Source: Croceicoccus pelagius
GTDB taxonomy: Bacteria > Pseudomonadota > Alphaproteobacteria > Sphingomonadales > Sphingomonadaceae
Assembly: GCF_001661915.1 (NCBI RefSeq)
Contig: NZ_LYWY01000018.1
Span: forward strand, 1 to 64,000
DNA length: 64,000 bases
Direction: 5' to 3'
The notes under the pieces: generated by a model
The model's input: the letters and a program-made list of their open reading frames with translations, nothing else
What the model was told of the DNA's origin: nothing
Databases searched by the model: none
Made by a program: the position numbers and the translations under genes
Shown: positions 28,640 through 36,851 of the stretch, in pieces
Numbering within the stretch: position 1 is the first letter of the stretch
Layout: each line of letters begins with the position of its first letter

Positions 28640-28697
28640 TGTCAGGTAGTATTGACATTGTCAGCGAATCACGTCATTTAGTCATGCATACCTGACA
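28640..28697 (+). promoter_or_regulatory. Promoter flanked by TGTCAGGTA inverted repeat
   Basis: TTGACA (28652-28657), 17 bases, CATTTA (28675-28680), predicted start near 28687. TGTCAGGTA at 28640-28648 and its exact complement TACCTGACA at 28689-28697 flank it. Another TGTCAGGT lies at 28619-28626. This is a plausible operator set for the XRE regulator encoded downstream (autoregulation is inferred). Confidence 0.55.
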
Positions 28698-28727
28698 CGA
28701 TGTAATGACAAGCTGACGGAGTTTACC

Positions 28728-28910
28728 GTGTTCCCTGCCATCTGCCGCCGCAAGGCCCCAGCCTCTTTCCTGACAGACGAGAAAACCCGCAACCGTTTCT
28801 GGCGGGGCATTGCAAAGCCCACGGCGAACCACCGCAAGTTCATTTTCGCAGCCCTCGCGGTCGAGGCTGCATGGCTGGCGGAGATTGTCGCCTCGCGTGG
28901 CGTGAGTTGA
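28728..28910 (+). CDS. Small hypothetical protein upstream of the XRE regulator
   Basis: 60 codons starting GTG, with GGAG 6 bases upstream and a promoter about 40 bases before. The product is basic at the N-terminus with one hydrophobic stretch (FIFAALAVEAAWLAEIVA) near the C-terminus that could be a membrane segment. It ends 10 bp before the XRE gene. I do not recognise the family. The good ribosome-binding site and operon position argue for a real gene, but it could be leader sequence. Confidence 0.42.
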   Translation: MFPAICRRKAPASFLTDEKTRNRFWRGIAKPTANHRKFIFAALAVEAAWLAEIVASRGVS

Positions 28911-28920
28911 GCATCCGCCG

Positions 28921-29118
28921 ATGAACAACCGGTTGAGAGTGCTGCGCGCCGAAAGGCAGTGGAGCCAGGCAGAGCTTGGCGCGCGGCTCGACGTATCACG
29001 GCAGGCGGTGAACGCGATCGAGACAGGGAAGCACGATCCATCGCTCCCCCTCGCCTTTCGCATCGCCCGCCTTTTTGACATGAAGATCGAGGACATTTTC
29101 GATGATGGCCATGACTGA
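28921..29118 (+). CDS. Small XRE/Cro-type HTH regulator
   Basis: 65 residues, essentially only a helix-turn-helix domain (WSQAELGARLDVSRQAVNAIE), with the C-terminal FDMKIEDIF of the YozG-like group. Such regulators are usually encoded with a membrane protein, as here: the next gene overlaps its 3' end by 17 bases. Likely represses its own promoter through the TGTCAGGTA repeats (inference). Confidence 0.88.
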   Translation: MNNRLRVLRAERQWSQAELGARLDVSRQAVNAIETGKHDPSLPLAFRIARLFDMKIEDIFDDGHD

Positions 29119-29749
29119 AAACCCCGCCGAGGAAGGCCGTTTGGGCCAGTCCACCGCAGCAAGAATAACGCTCGCATCGCTTTCCGGCATCGCCGCTGTT
29201 TTCTGCCTTGGCATTGTCACCGGCGTTACGGCGGGCTTCCTCGAAAAGGGCGACTTGTCGGTCCGCGCAGGGACGATCGGGGCGGTCTGCTTTGCCATCG
29301 GGCTGCTCCTCCTGTGGGTCGCGTTTCGCCAGGTTCGCGCAATCTTTGCAGAGCCAATGGGCAAGAATACCCGCCGCGCCCGTCTCATGATGGGCGTGTC
29401 CGTTCTGGTCGGCGTGGTGTTCGGCGTGCTGATGGCGGTTGGCGAAAAGGGTGAAAGTCCGATTCTCTCAGGCGCGGACCTTTCGCCCACGATCGCGATC
29501 ATCCTTGCGATAGGCGCGCTCGTCATCGTGCCGGTGCTGACCTGGGTCTGGTGGCGCGCGCTCGATGAACATGAGGCCGGGGCCTATTCAGACGGCGCTG
29601 TCGTCGCGCTCAACTTCAACCTCTCGGTCACCGCTGCATGGTGGGTGCTTGCCCGTGGCGGGCTGATGGAGCCTGTCGAAGCGATGCCGGTCTTCATGCT
29701 GACCATAGTTATCTGGTCGGCCATCTGGCTCTGGAAGCGTTACTTCTGA
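29102..29749 (+). CDS. Six-TM membrane protein paired with XRE regulator
   Basis: 215 residues with about six hydrophobic segments (around 22-47, 60-78, 95-115, 128-150, 168-185, 193-213). The start may be ATG 29102 or 29111; all candidates overlap the XRE gene, indicating translational coupling. No catalytic motif is seen and function is unknown. The XRE plus small membrane protein arrangement is widespread in bacteria and usually unassigned. Confidence 0.83.
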   Translation: MMAMTENPAEEGRLGQSTAARITLASLSGIAAVFCLGIVTGVTAGFLEKGDLSVRAGTIGAVCFAIGLLLLWVAFRQVRAIFAEPMGKNTRRARLMMGVSVLVGVVFGVLMAVGEKGESPILSGADLSPTIAIILAIGALVIVPVLTWVWWRALDEHEAGAYSDGAVVALNFNLSVTAAWWVLARGGLMEPVEAMPVFMLTIVIWSAIWLWKRYF

Positions 29750-29810
29750 GACGTCACTTTTCGTTCATTCACGCCGTACATATATTCACTTGAAGCAAAA
29801 GAGGGTCGCC

Positions 29811-30716
29811 ATGAATCTGAAGTCCATGTTCCGCAAGCTCGCGCCGTTTGCCGCGCTGCTTGGTCTGGGTTCGCCTGCTTATGCCGAGGAAGCCGTCCTC
29901 GACAGGTCCGATGCCGATCCCGCTTTGTGGGTTCTGTCGGACGACGACACCACGATCTATCTGTTCGGTACGATGCATGCGTTGAAGACCGATCTGGTCT
30001 GGTTCGATGACGCCGTCGCCGACGCATTCGGGAAGTCGGATGAACTCGTGCTCGAAATGATTCCGCCGCCGCCCGAGGAAATGGCCGGCTTCGTCCAGAC
30101 CGCCGCGATCGCCAAGCCGGGGAGCGGGCTGTCGACCATCCTGACCGAAGACCAGTACGCCCGCTTTGCGGCTGCGGCATCCTCGATCGGCCTTCCGGCC
30201 CAGATGCTCGAACCGATGCAGCCCTGGTTCGCCGGCGTCACGCTCGCCACCGCGCCGCTGCAGCAGCTTGGCTATTCTGCCGAGGCGGGTGCAGAGCAGG
30301 TGCTCCAGACCGCCGCTGCCGAACGGTCGATGCAGATGGTGGGGCTAGAGACGTTCGAACAGCAAATGGGCTTTTTTACCGGGCTTAGCCAGGAAGACCA
30401 GATCGCCTTCCTCATGGCCGGTGTCGATGACATGGGCGAGATGAAGGAAACCTTCGAGAACATGGAAACCGCATGGGCCATGGGCGACACCAAGGCGACT
30501 GCCGACCTTCTGAACGAGGGCATGGAAGACACGCCCAAGCTGCACGAAGTCCTGCTCAAGAACCGCAACGCCGCCTGGGCGGAGTGGATCGGCACCCGCA
30601 TGGAGAGCCCGGGGACGGTCTTCATCGCTGTTGGCGCAGGCCATCTTGCGGGCGACGATAGCGTCCAGTCGATGCTTGCCGCCAAGGGCTTCACCGCCAC
30701 CCGCATCGAGTACTAA
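29811..30716 (+). CDS. TraB/GumN-family protein, secreted
   Basis: 301 residues with a signal peptide (KSMFRKLAPFAALLGLG, cleavage after AYA). TraB/GumN domain: an early GTMHALK and the C-terminal VFIAVGAGHLAGDDSV, the two conserved GxxH-type elements of the erythromycin-esterase/Tiki-like superfamily, in which metal-dependent hydrolysis is known for Tiki proteins. ATG 29811 is chosen because GAGGG lies just upstream; a TTG at 29790 lacks one. Next gene is a paralogue 9 bp downstream. Confidence 0.85.
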   Translation: MNLKSMFRKLAPFAALLGLGSPAYAEEAVLDRSDADPALWVLSDDDTTIYLFGTMHALKTDLVWFDDAVADAFGKSDELVLEMIPPPPEEMAGFVQTAAIAKPGSGLSTILTEDQYARFAAAASSIGLPAQMLEPMQPWFAGVTLATAPLQQLGYSAEAGAEQVLQTAAAERSMQMVGLETFEQQMGFFTGLSQEDQIAFLMAGVDDMGEMKETFENMETAWAMGDTKATADLLNEGMEDTPKLHEVLLKNRNAAWAEWIGTRMESPGTVFIAVGAGHLAGDDSVQSMLAAKGFTATRIEY

Positions 30717-30725
30717 GTAAGAACC

Positions 30726-31598
30726 GTGCTGACCCGCCTCCTCGCCTGTCTTCTTGCTCCGCTCGTCCTGCTTCTTGCAGGGTGCGGCAGCACGGCAGAA
30801 CCGGCGTTGTGGCGGGTCGATGCGGCTGACGCACCGGAAGGGGCCGAACCTGCGGGCTGGCTGTTCGGCACGATACATGCCCTACCCCGCTCGACGAAAT
30901 GGCATGGCACCGAACTGGATCAGGCGCTTGCGCAAGCCGGCGTCCTGATGGTCGAGATCGAGAATCTCGACACAGCCGAATCCCAACGCATCTTCCAAGA
31001 ACTGGCCATCGATCCCGCCCTTCCCCCGCTGTCGGAACGGGTATCGCCCGTCTACCGCGACGAACTGGCCGAAGTGCTGGATGATGCAGGCGCATCGGAA
31101 GAAAGCTTCCATTACGTCGAGACATGGGCCGCGGCCCTCACCCTGTCCTCCATGCTCCAGCAGCGCAGCACGCTCGATCCGGAATACGGTGTCGACAAGA
31201 CGCTGATCGCGGAATGGGACAAGCCTATCGTGGGCTTCGAAACCACCGAGGAACAGCTTCGCATCTTCGACCAGTTGAGCGGGGACGAGCAACAAGATCT
31301 TCTCGAAACCTTCGTCGACCAAGCCGATACCATCGGCCCGCACGATTTGTCCGATGCCTGGGCTTCGGGTGATGCGGACCGGCTGGCGGGCCTGATGGAC
31401 ATGGGTTTCGATGCCTCGCCCCAGCTTCGCGCGGCGCTCCTTTCCCGCCGCAATTCGCGCTGGATCGGGCGGATCGTGGGACAGCTTCAGGATGGCAAGA
31501 AGCCATTCGTTGCCGTGGGGGCGGGCCATATCGGCGGAGATGACGGGCTCATCGCCCTGCTGGAACAGCGCGGCTGGAAGGTCACGCGGGTCCAGTAA
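30726..31598 (+). CDS. TraB/GumN-family lipoprotein
   Basis: 290 residues, start GTG. Lipobox LLLAGC predicts lipidation at C20. TraB/GumN domain with GTIHALP near residue 50 and [15 protein letters not shown] at the C-terminus. It is a clear paralogue of the preceding secreted protein, and the two are co-transcribed, so one form is soluble and the other membrane-anchored. Substrate unknown. Confidence 0.84.
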   Translation: MLTRLLACLLAPLVLLLAGCGSTAEPALWRVDAADAPEGAEPAGWLFGTIHALPRSTKWHGTELDQALAQAGVLMVEIENLDTAESQRIFQELAIDPALPPLSERVSPVYRDELAEVLDDAGASEESFHYVETWAAALTLSSMLQQRSTLDPEYGVDKTLIAEWDKPIVGFETTEEQLRIFDQLSGDEQQDLLETFVDQADTIGPHDLSDAWASGDADRLAGLMDMGFDASPQLRAALLSRRNSRWIGRIVGQLQDGKKPFVAVGAGHIGGDDGLIALLEQRGWKVTRVQ

Positions 31599-31722
31599 CC
31601 GCCTTCGCGCTTGCTTTTACGCGCGATTGCGTCTAGCCGCGCGCCTTCGCTTGCCCTGTCGGTCATCCCTGGAGGCGCTGGGCAGCGTTAATTGTATCAA
31701 CCAGTTTCGAAGGTCAGAAATC

Positions 31723-32379
31723 ATGAGCGATCAGCTTACCCTGACGGCCGAGGCGCGCGAGCGGGCAGGCAAGGGAGCCTCCCGTGCACTGCGTCGTGAA
31801 GGTCGCGTCCCCGCTGTCATCTACGGCGGCAAGGAAGAACCGCAGACGATCCACGTCGAAGAACGCGCTCTCGTCAAGCTGCTGAACACCGGCCACTTCT
31901 CCAACTCGATCATCATGATCGACATGGGCGGCAAGCCGGTTCAGACCCTGCCCAAGGACGTCTCGTTCCACCCGGTTTCCGACCGTCCGACCCACGTCGA
32001 TTTCCTCCGCCTTGCGAAGGGCGCCAAGGTCGACGTCGCGGTCCCCGTCGTTTTCGTCAACGAAGAAGCCGCTCCGGGCCTCAAGAAGGGTGGCGTGCTG
32101 AACGTCGTCCGTCACGAGCTCGAGCTGGTCTGCGAAGCGGACAAGATCCCGACCGAAATCGAGATCGACGTCACGGGCAAGGAAGTCGGCGATTCGATCC
32201 ACATCAGCGAAGTCACCCTGCCCAAGGGTAGCGAAAGCGCGATCACCGACCGCGACTTCACCATCGCGACGCTGGTCGCTCCGTCGGCCCTGAAGAAAGC
32301 CGAAGGCGCTGCTGCCGCCGAAGGCGAAGCCGATGCGGACGAAGTTCCCGCGACCGAGCAGAACGGCGAAGACGACTAA
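31723..32379 (+). CDS. rplY: Ribosomal protein bL25 (CTC/TL5 form)
   Basis: 5S-rRNA-binding ribosomal protein, long CTC-type with an N-terminal L25 domain ([22 protein letters not shown]) and a C-terminal beta domain, plus an Ala/Glu-rich acidic tail (218 residues). ATG 31723 is preceded by GAAGG. A strong terminator follows, then pth, the usual alphaproteobacterial neighbour. Confidence 0.95.
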   Translation: MSDQLTLTAEARERAGKGASRALRREGRVPAVIYGGKEEPQTIHVEERALVKLLNTGHFSNSIIMIDMGGKPVQTLPKDVSFHPVSDRPTHVDFLRLAKGAKVDVAVPVVFVNEEAAPGLKKGGVLNVVRHELELVCEADKIPTEIEIDVTGKEVGDSIHISEVTLPKGSESAITDRDFTIATLVAPSALKKAEGAAAAEGEADADEVPATEQNGEDD

Positions 32380-32416
32380 TCGTCCTTCGTCCTGCAATCG
32401 CAGGCTTAAGAATTGC

Positions 32417-32450
32417 GCCGGTCCCTTCGCGGGGGCCGGCGTTTTCTTTT
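32417..32450 (+). terminator. Intrinsic terminator after rplY
   Basis: Stem CGCCGGTCCC (32417-32426) with GGGGCCGGCG (one T-G pair), TTCGCG loop, followed by TTTTCTTTT. Confidence 0.75.
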
Positions 32451-32491
32451 GGCCCGTTTTCTTTTCGCGTCGCTTTGGCTAGGGCGCGGGC

Positions 32492-33061
32492 ATGCAGCTT
32501 TGGGTAGGCCTTGGAAATCCCGGCGCGAAATATGCGCTGAACCGTCACAACATCGGTTTCATGGCGCTCGACACCATTGCCGAGGTTCATGGCTTCGGCC
32601 CCGTGCAGAAGAAGTTTTCCGGCTGGCTTCAGGAAGGCCGTATCGGCTCACAGAAGATCCTCCTGCTGAAACCCGGCACTTTCATGAACGAAAGTGGCCG
32701 CGCCGTCAGCGAGGCGATGCGCTTCTACAAGCTCGACACAGATGCACTGACCGTCTTTCATGACGAGCTCGACCTCGCACCGTTCAAGGTGAAAGTCCGC
32801 ATGGGCGGCGGGCTTGCGGGGCACAACGGCCTGCGCTCGATCAACCAGCACCTCGGCCCCGATTTCCGCCGCATCCGCATCGGCATCGGCCATCCCGGCA
32901 GCAAGGACCGCGTGACCGGTCACGTTCTCGGCAACTACGCCAAGGCAGAGATGGACGACCTTGTTGCCATGCTCGGCGCGATGGCGGCGGAAGCCGAATG
33001 GCTTGCCAAGGGTGACGACGCTCGCTTCATGAACGATGTGGCACTGCGCCTTCAGGGTTGA
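32492..33061 (+). CDS. pth: Peptidyl-tRNA hydrolase
   Basis: Releases peptides from peptidyl-tRNA. 189 residues with LWVGLGNPGAKYALNRHNIGF (catalytic His in NRHN), KPGTFMNESG and the DELDLAPFKVKVRMGGGLAGHNGLRS region. Full length. It lies downstream of rplY but beyond a terminator, so it probably has its own promoter in 32380-32491. Confidence 0.96.
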   Translation: MQLWVGLGNPGAKYALNRHNIGFMALDTIAEVHGFGPVQKKFSGWLQEGRIGSQKILLLKPGTFMNESGRAVSEAMRFYKLDTDALTVFHDELDLAPFKVKVRMGGGLAGHNGLRSINQHLGPDFRRIRIGIGHPGSKDRVTGHVLGNYAKAEMDDLVAMLGAMAAEAEWLAKGDDARFMNDVALRLQG

Positions 33062-33079
33062 ACGCCCGTAATTGCCGCG

Positions 33080-33168
33080 GGTGACAAAGGTGACACCCTG
33101 TCACCCGTGTCCAACATGGCGAAGGTGGCACGATATCGCGCTTTCCCTTTGCCCAGGCCAAGGTGACA
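33080..33168. repeat. Repeated GGTGACA boxes after pth
   Basis: The gene-free stretch 33062-33354 holds four copies of a 7-mer: GGTGACA at 33080, 33089 and 33162, and its complement TGTCACC at 33099. The middle pair forms GGTGACA-CCC-TGTCACC. It may be an operator, but no regulator is obvious nearby. Nothing else is seen in this stretch apart from room for a promoter. Confidence 0.4.
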
Positions 33169-33354
33169 CTTTGCCGTGATCGCATGAATTTTCCGACAAT
33201 CGAAAGAACCGCTCGCATTTTGGCGATCACGTCGCGTGTAGGAAAATGAAAATCGCGGCAGGACTAGGGCTTATTCACATTCTGCCTCTATCCAGCCTCT
33301 TGGGACGCCGATAGCATTCACCCTTTGCAGGGCATCGGGAGAGGCGCTTCGGGC

Positions 33355-34164
33355 ATGGACAATCGCAGACGGGGCCTTATCGCAGGCGGCGTTATCCTTG
33401 GCGCAGCGGCGCTTTCCGGCGTGTTGCCTGCCATGTGCTCCTTAGCGTCCCATCGAAAGGGTAGCGCAGCGACGCCGCCAGAACGTCCCGAAGGCGAACC
33501 GCTCCCCATGCTGGAAGAGGACATCGCCCCGATCCTGGCCCGCCTCGATGCGTGGTATGCAGCAAACCTTCCTGCCGAGCGCTATACCTTCAATCCGCCT
33601 GCCACCGACCGACAGATCGCTGAAACGGAAGCCGCGATCGGCCAGACCATGCCTACCGCCTGGCGGCAGCTATATCGCTGGCATGACGGAGAGAACGACG
33701 ACCGTTTCGGGCACGTCTACGGTCTGCCGATCCTGCCGCTGATGCAGGTGGTGTACGACTGGCAGGTCTGGAAGAAAGTGCTGGAGGAGTTCGGCGATCC
33801 CTATGCGATCCCCGGCACCGGCTGGCCCGCTGGTGCGGTCGATCCGGCCTATGCCAATCCGGGCTGGATTCCGCTGACCAGTGACTTTTCGGGCGGGCAC
33901 ATCGGCGTCGACCTCGCACCCTGGCCCAAGGGGCGGATAGGCCAGATCATCATTTTCGGGCGGGACGAAGACAACAAGGTCGTACTGGCAGAATCGCTGG
34001 GCGGTTTTCTCGGCTGGGTCGCGGACTTGCTGGAGGCGGGCAATTTCCGGCTGAAGGTGGCCGCCGGCGAAACGGTCTTGCGCGAATTCAGGCTGAAGGA
34101 ACCGGCAATCGACAGTTTCACCGATGGCGCTCGCATCCTGAAAGGCGCGCCGCCCGCCTTTTGA
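33355..34164 (+). CDS. SMI1/KNR4-family protein with N-terminal export signal
   Basis: 269 residues. An N-terminal NRRRGLIAGGVILGAAAL looks like a Tat-type signal or membrane anchor. The rest is a SMI1/KNR4 (SUKH) domain with ATDRQIAETEAAIGQTMPTAWRQLY, WHDGENDD and a central WIPLTSDFSGGHIGVDLAP. ATG 33355 has GGGAGAGG upstream; an earlier TTG at 33325 does not. SUKH proteins are often toxin immunity proteins, normally cytoplasmic, but no toxin gene is adjacent. Function unknown. Confidence 0.78.
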   Translation: MDNRRRGLIAGGVILGAAALSGVLPAMCSLASHRKGSAATPPERPEGEPLPMLEEDIAPILARLDAWYAANLPAERYTFNPPATDRQIAETEAAIGQTMPTAWRQLYRWHDGENDDRFGHVYGLPILPLMQVVYDWQVWKKVLEEFGDPYAIPGTGWPAGAVDPAYANPGWIPLTSDFSGGHIGVDLAPWPKGRIGQIIIFGRDEDNKVVLAESLGGFLGWVADLLEAGNFRLKVAAGETVLREFRLKEPAIDSFTDGARILKGAPPAF

Positions 34165-34208
34165 TTTCGCTGCAACCCGATCATGCCTTCCTGCGTTGAT
34201 GGGGCACG

Positions 34209-34553
34209 ATGAAGACGAAGATCCGCTCCAATTGGTCCCACGCCATTCTCGTGTGCAGAAAGTGCAGCAAAAAGAACCTGAAGCGCGGTGGCGGCTACGG
34301 CCCGAAAGGCAGACCGCTGGCCAAGGCGCTGAAGGCCGAAACGGGTGCCAAGAGGGGCCGCAAGGCACCGCTGGGCATTGTCGAGGTATCGTGCCTTGGT
34401 GTCTGTCCCGACCGGGGCGTCGTCGTCGTCGACAGCCGATCTCCCGGCCAGTGGCAGATCGTCCTCCCCGATGCTGACATTCGCGAACTGGCGCGCCAGC
34501 TTGAAGATCTATCTTCGCCGGCGCGCGCTGGCGGTTCGCTCACCCGACCCTGA
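34209..34553 (+). CDS. Thioredoxin-like [2Fe-2S] ferredoxin-domain protein
   Basis: 114 residues. Cysteine pairs CRKC (near 16-19) and CLGVCP (near 62-67) match thioredoxin-like [2Fe-2S] proteins that bind the cluster through four cysteines. The basic insert KRGGGYGPKGRPLAKALK is typical of alphaproteobacterial members. Its 3' end overlaps the convergent regulator gene by 14 bases. Partner unknown. Confidence 0.8.
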   Translation: MKTKIRSNWSHAILVCRKCSKKNLKRGGGYGPKGRPLAKALKAETGAKRGRKAPLGIVEVSCLGVCPDRGVVVVDSRSPGQWQIVLPDADIRELARQLEDLSSPARAGGSLTRP

Positions 34554-35022
34554 TCGAGGACTTGTCCTTCATGTAGGTTTGCAGCAGCTGCATGAAGTCG
34601 TTGACGGCAATCTTGGCGCCGTCGTCCGTTGCATCGTGTTTCAACGGGATTGCCGGGTCGTCACGATAGCCCCTTTCGCCATCGCAATGATCGAAATATT
34701 GATTAAGTGCTCCCAGAGCCTGTGGCGTAAGCTCGAGGATGCGCATCCTTGCATCGTCTTCGTTCTTGCGACTGACGATCAAACGCTTTTCCTGCATCAC
34801 GCTGATATAGCGAAGCGCCGTCGTCTGCGGTACGCGAGAGGCGATACACAGACTGGTTGTCGTGATCGTGGTCCCTTCCATGTGGGCCACAAAGAGATCC
34901 AGCAGCATGTCCCAGATCGGCTCACCGAAAAGGTCGGCGTCGAAATAGGCATCTCTTCGTGCACGTAGTTTCAGGATGCTTTTCGCGCGGCGTAAACGCC
35001 CGACGATTTCCGTGTGTATCAT
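34540..35022 (-). CDS. MarR-like winged-helix regulator
   Basis: 160 residues with a winged-helix fold: TTTSLCIASRVPQTTALRYISVMQEKRLIVS is the DNA-binding helix pair, followed by the wing ENDDARMRILELT. This resembles MarR-type or sphingomonad winged-helix regulators that sense division or growth state, but I cannot name a target. It faces a 257-bp gap before ychF, which holds both divergent promoters. Confidence 0.78.
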   Translation of the reverse strand: MIHTEIVGRLRRAKSILKLRARRDAYFDADLFGEPIWDMLLDLFVAHMEGTTITTTSLCIASRVPQTTALRYISVMQEKRLIVSRKNEDDARMRILELTPQALGALNQYFDHCDGERGYRDDPAIPLKHDATDDGAKIAVNDFMQLLQTYMKDKSSIRVG

Positions 35023-35279
35023 TAGGTGCGACCCCCTGCATCACCGCCAATTGATTCTGGCTGAGAACACGTTGAATCTGGCCGTATAAGACTAATTAGA
35101 TGATAAAAATTCAGGGTTATTTTTTTAACAATCCGGCACGGTGGGGTACTGCGTAACCTCTGTCAAACACCTTGCTAACCATCGTAGGCCGCAGATGTAG
35201 CATGGCTGGGGGAAATCGGGCTGGCGTTGAGGCAAAGCCTCCCCTATCGGCCGATCATTAATTTATAACGGAGCATTTC

Positions 35280-36380
35280 ATGGGTTTTCGTTGCGGCATC
35301 GTGGGCCTTCCCAATGTCGGCAAGTCGACGCTGTTCAACGCGCTGACCGAAACGCAGGCGGCGCAGGCGGCGAACTATCCGTTCTGCACGATCGAACCGA
35401 ACGTCGGCCAGGTCGGCGTTCCCGACGCGCGTCTCGACGAAATCGCCAAGATCGCCGGCAGTGCCAAGATCATCCCGACCCAACTGGCCTTCGTGGACAT
35501 TGCCGGTCTGGTGAAGGGTGCATCGAAGGGCGAAGGCCTTGGTAACCAGTTCCTCGGCAATATCCGCGAAGTCGACGCCATCGTCCACGTCCTGCGCTGT
35601 TTTGAGGATGACGACATCCAGCACGTCGCCAACAAGGTCGACCCGCTGGCCGATGCCGAAGTGGTCGAAACCGAACTGCTGATGGCCGATCTCGAAAGCC
35701 TCGAAAAGCGCGTGCCCGCCGCGGCCAAGCGCGCGACGACGGGCGACAAGGAATCGAAGATCATCGCCTCCGTTCTGGGACAGGCGCTGGAACTGCTTCG
35801 CGAAGGCAAGCCCGCACGCCTCACTGAACCTCAGGACGACGAGGAAGCCCGCGTCTTCGCACAGGCGCAACTGCTGACGGCAAAGCCGGTGCTCTACGTC
35901 TGCAACGTCGCAGAAGAGGACGCCGCCGACGGCAACGAACTTTCGGCCAGGGTCTTCGCCAAGGCAGAGGCCGAAGGCGCGCAGGCCGTCGTCGTCTCCG
36001 CCGCGATCGAAAGCGAAATCGTCGCCATGGAACCGGAAGACCGGAAGGTATTCCTCGCCGAAATGGGCCTTGAGGAATCGGGCCTCGCCCGCGTCATTCG
36101 CGCAGGGTACGAACTTCTGGGCCTCAAGACCTTCTTTACGGCCGGGCCCAAGGAAGCCCGCGCCTGGACGTTCCCCGATGGCGCCAAGGCTCCGCAGGCC
36201 GCCGGCGAGATTCACACCGACTTCGAACGCGGTTTCATCCGTGCAGAGACGATCGCCTACGACGACTATATCGCGCTCGGCGGCGAAAGCGGCGCCCGCG
36301 AGGCGGGCAAGCTGCGCCAGGAAGGCAAGGAATATGTCGTCAAGGACGGCGACATCATGATGTTCAAGTTCAACGTCTGA
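35280..36380 (+). CDS. ychF: Redox-regulated ATPase YchF
   Basis: OBG-family P-loop protein that prefers ATP and binds the ribosome; negative regulator of oxidative-stress responses in E. coli. G1 motif GLPNVGKST, G3 DIAGLVKGASKGEGLGN, and a C-terminal TGS domain (AWTFPDGAKAPQAAGEIHTD). 366 residues, normal. ATG 35280 is preceded by CGGAG. A GAGGC-AAA-GCCTC hairpin lies in its leader about 45 bases upstream. Confidence 0.95.
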   Translation: MGFRCGIVGLPNVGKSTLFNALTETQAAQAANYPFCTIEPNVGQVGVPDARLDEIAKIAGSAKIIPTQLAFVDIAGLVKGASKGEGLGNQFLGNIREVDAIVHVLRCFEDDDIQHVANKVDPLADAEVVETELLMADLESLEKRVPAAAKRATTGDKESKIIASVLGQALELLREGKPARLTEPQDDEEARVFAQAQLLTAKPVLYVCNVAEEDAADGNELSARVFAKAEAEGAQAVVVSAAIESEIVAMEPEDRKVFLAEMGLEESGLARVIRAGYELLGLKTFFTAGPKEARAWTFPDGAKAPQAAGEIHTDFERGFIRAETIAYDDYIALGGESGAREAGKLRQEGKEYVVKDGDIMMFKFNV

Positions 36381-36392
36381 TCCGGCCTCAGG

Positions 36393-36411
36393 CCCGGCCG
36401 TTCAGGCCGGG
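36393..36411. terminator. Hairpin between convergent ychF and merR
   Basis: CCCGGCC-GTTCA-GGCCGGG, 7 perfect GC-rich pairs, no T-run. It could act as a weak bidirectional terminator and includes the stop codon of the MerR gene. Confidence 0.4.
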
Positions 36412-36827
36412 TCGAATGCCGACAGGATCGGACAGGGTCCTGCCCCGCCTTTCGCGCATTCGGTCGCGAGCTTTCTAAGCGACGCGCGGGCCAGTTCCAA
36501 ACGCTCGATCTCTGCGTCGAGCGCGACGATCCGATCTTGCGCCATGGCGCGGGCCTGCGCCCGGTCGTCGATCCGGTCGAGGTCGAGCAGGCGCTTTATC
36601 TCTTTCAGCGTAAATCCCGCCGCCTGAGACTGGCGGATAAAGCGCAGGCGCTGCACATCGTCGTCGCCATAGTGCCGTCCGCCCGTCGCCGGTCCGGTCG
36701 GGACCTCCAGCAGTCCCTTGCGTTGATAGAAACGCACGGTTTCCACCCCCACATCTGCGGCGGCGGCCAGTTCCGAAATGCGGAACGGGCGTCTGGTTGA
36801 TGCATTTCGGTGTTGACTCCGTACCAT
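36402..36827 (-). CDS. MerR-family metal/thiol regulator, CueR-like
   Basis: 141 residues: MerR HTH (RISELAAAADVGVETVRFYQ), dimerisation helix, and a C-terminal metal loop C124-x7-C132 followed by PI, the layout of CueR/ZntR. No cysteine is seen near the position of MerR C82, which favours a monovalent-ion or thiol sensor (inference). The start ATG 36827 lies inside the operator palindrome. Upstream frame extension to 37094 overlaps the neighbour and is not credible. It faces the glutaredoxin-MauE gene, its likely target. Confidence 0.85.
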   Translation of the reverse strand: MVRSQHRNASTRRPFRISELAAAADVGVETVRFYQRKGLLEVPTGPATGGRHYGDDDVQRLRFIRQSQAAGFTLKEIKRLLDLDRIDDRAQARAMAQDRIVALDAEIERLELARASLRKLATECAKGGAGPCPILSAFDPA

Positions 36828-36842
36828 GGTACGCAATGTAGA
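36813..36842 (+). promoter_or_regulatory. MerR-type promoter/operator
   Basis: -35 TTGACT (36813-36818), then the palindrome GTACCATGGTAC (36821-36832), then -10 TGTAGA (36837-36842) with an 18-19 base spacer, the overlong spacing typical of MerR-activated promoters. It resembles the classical mer operator (TTGACTCCGTAC start). The target ATG at 36852 lies about 3 bases after the predicted start of transcription. Confidence 0.65.
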
Positions 36843-36851
36843 CCTCGCCTT

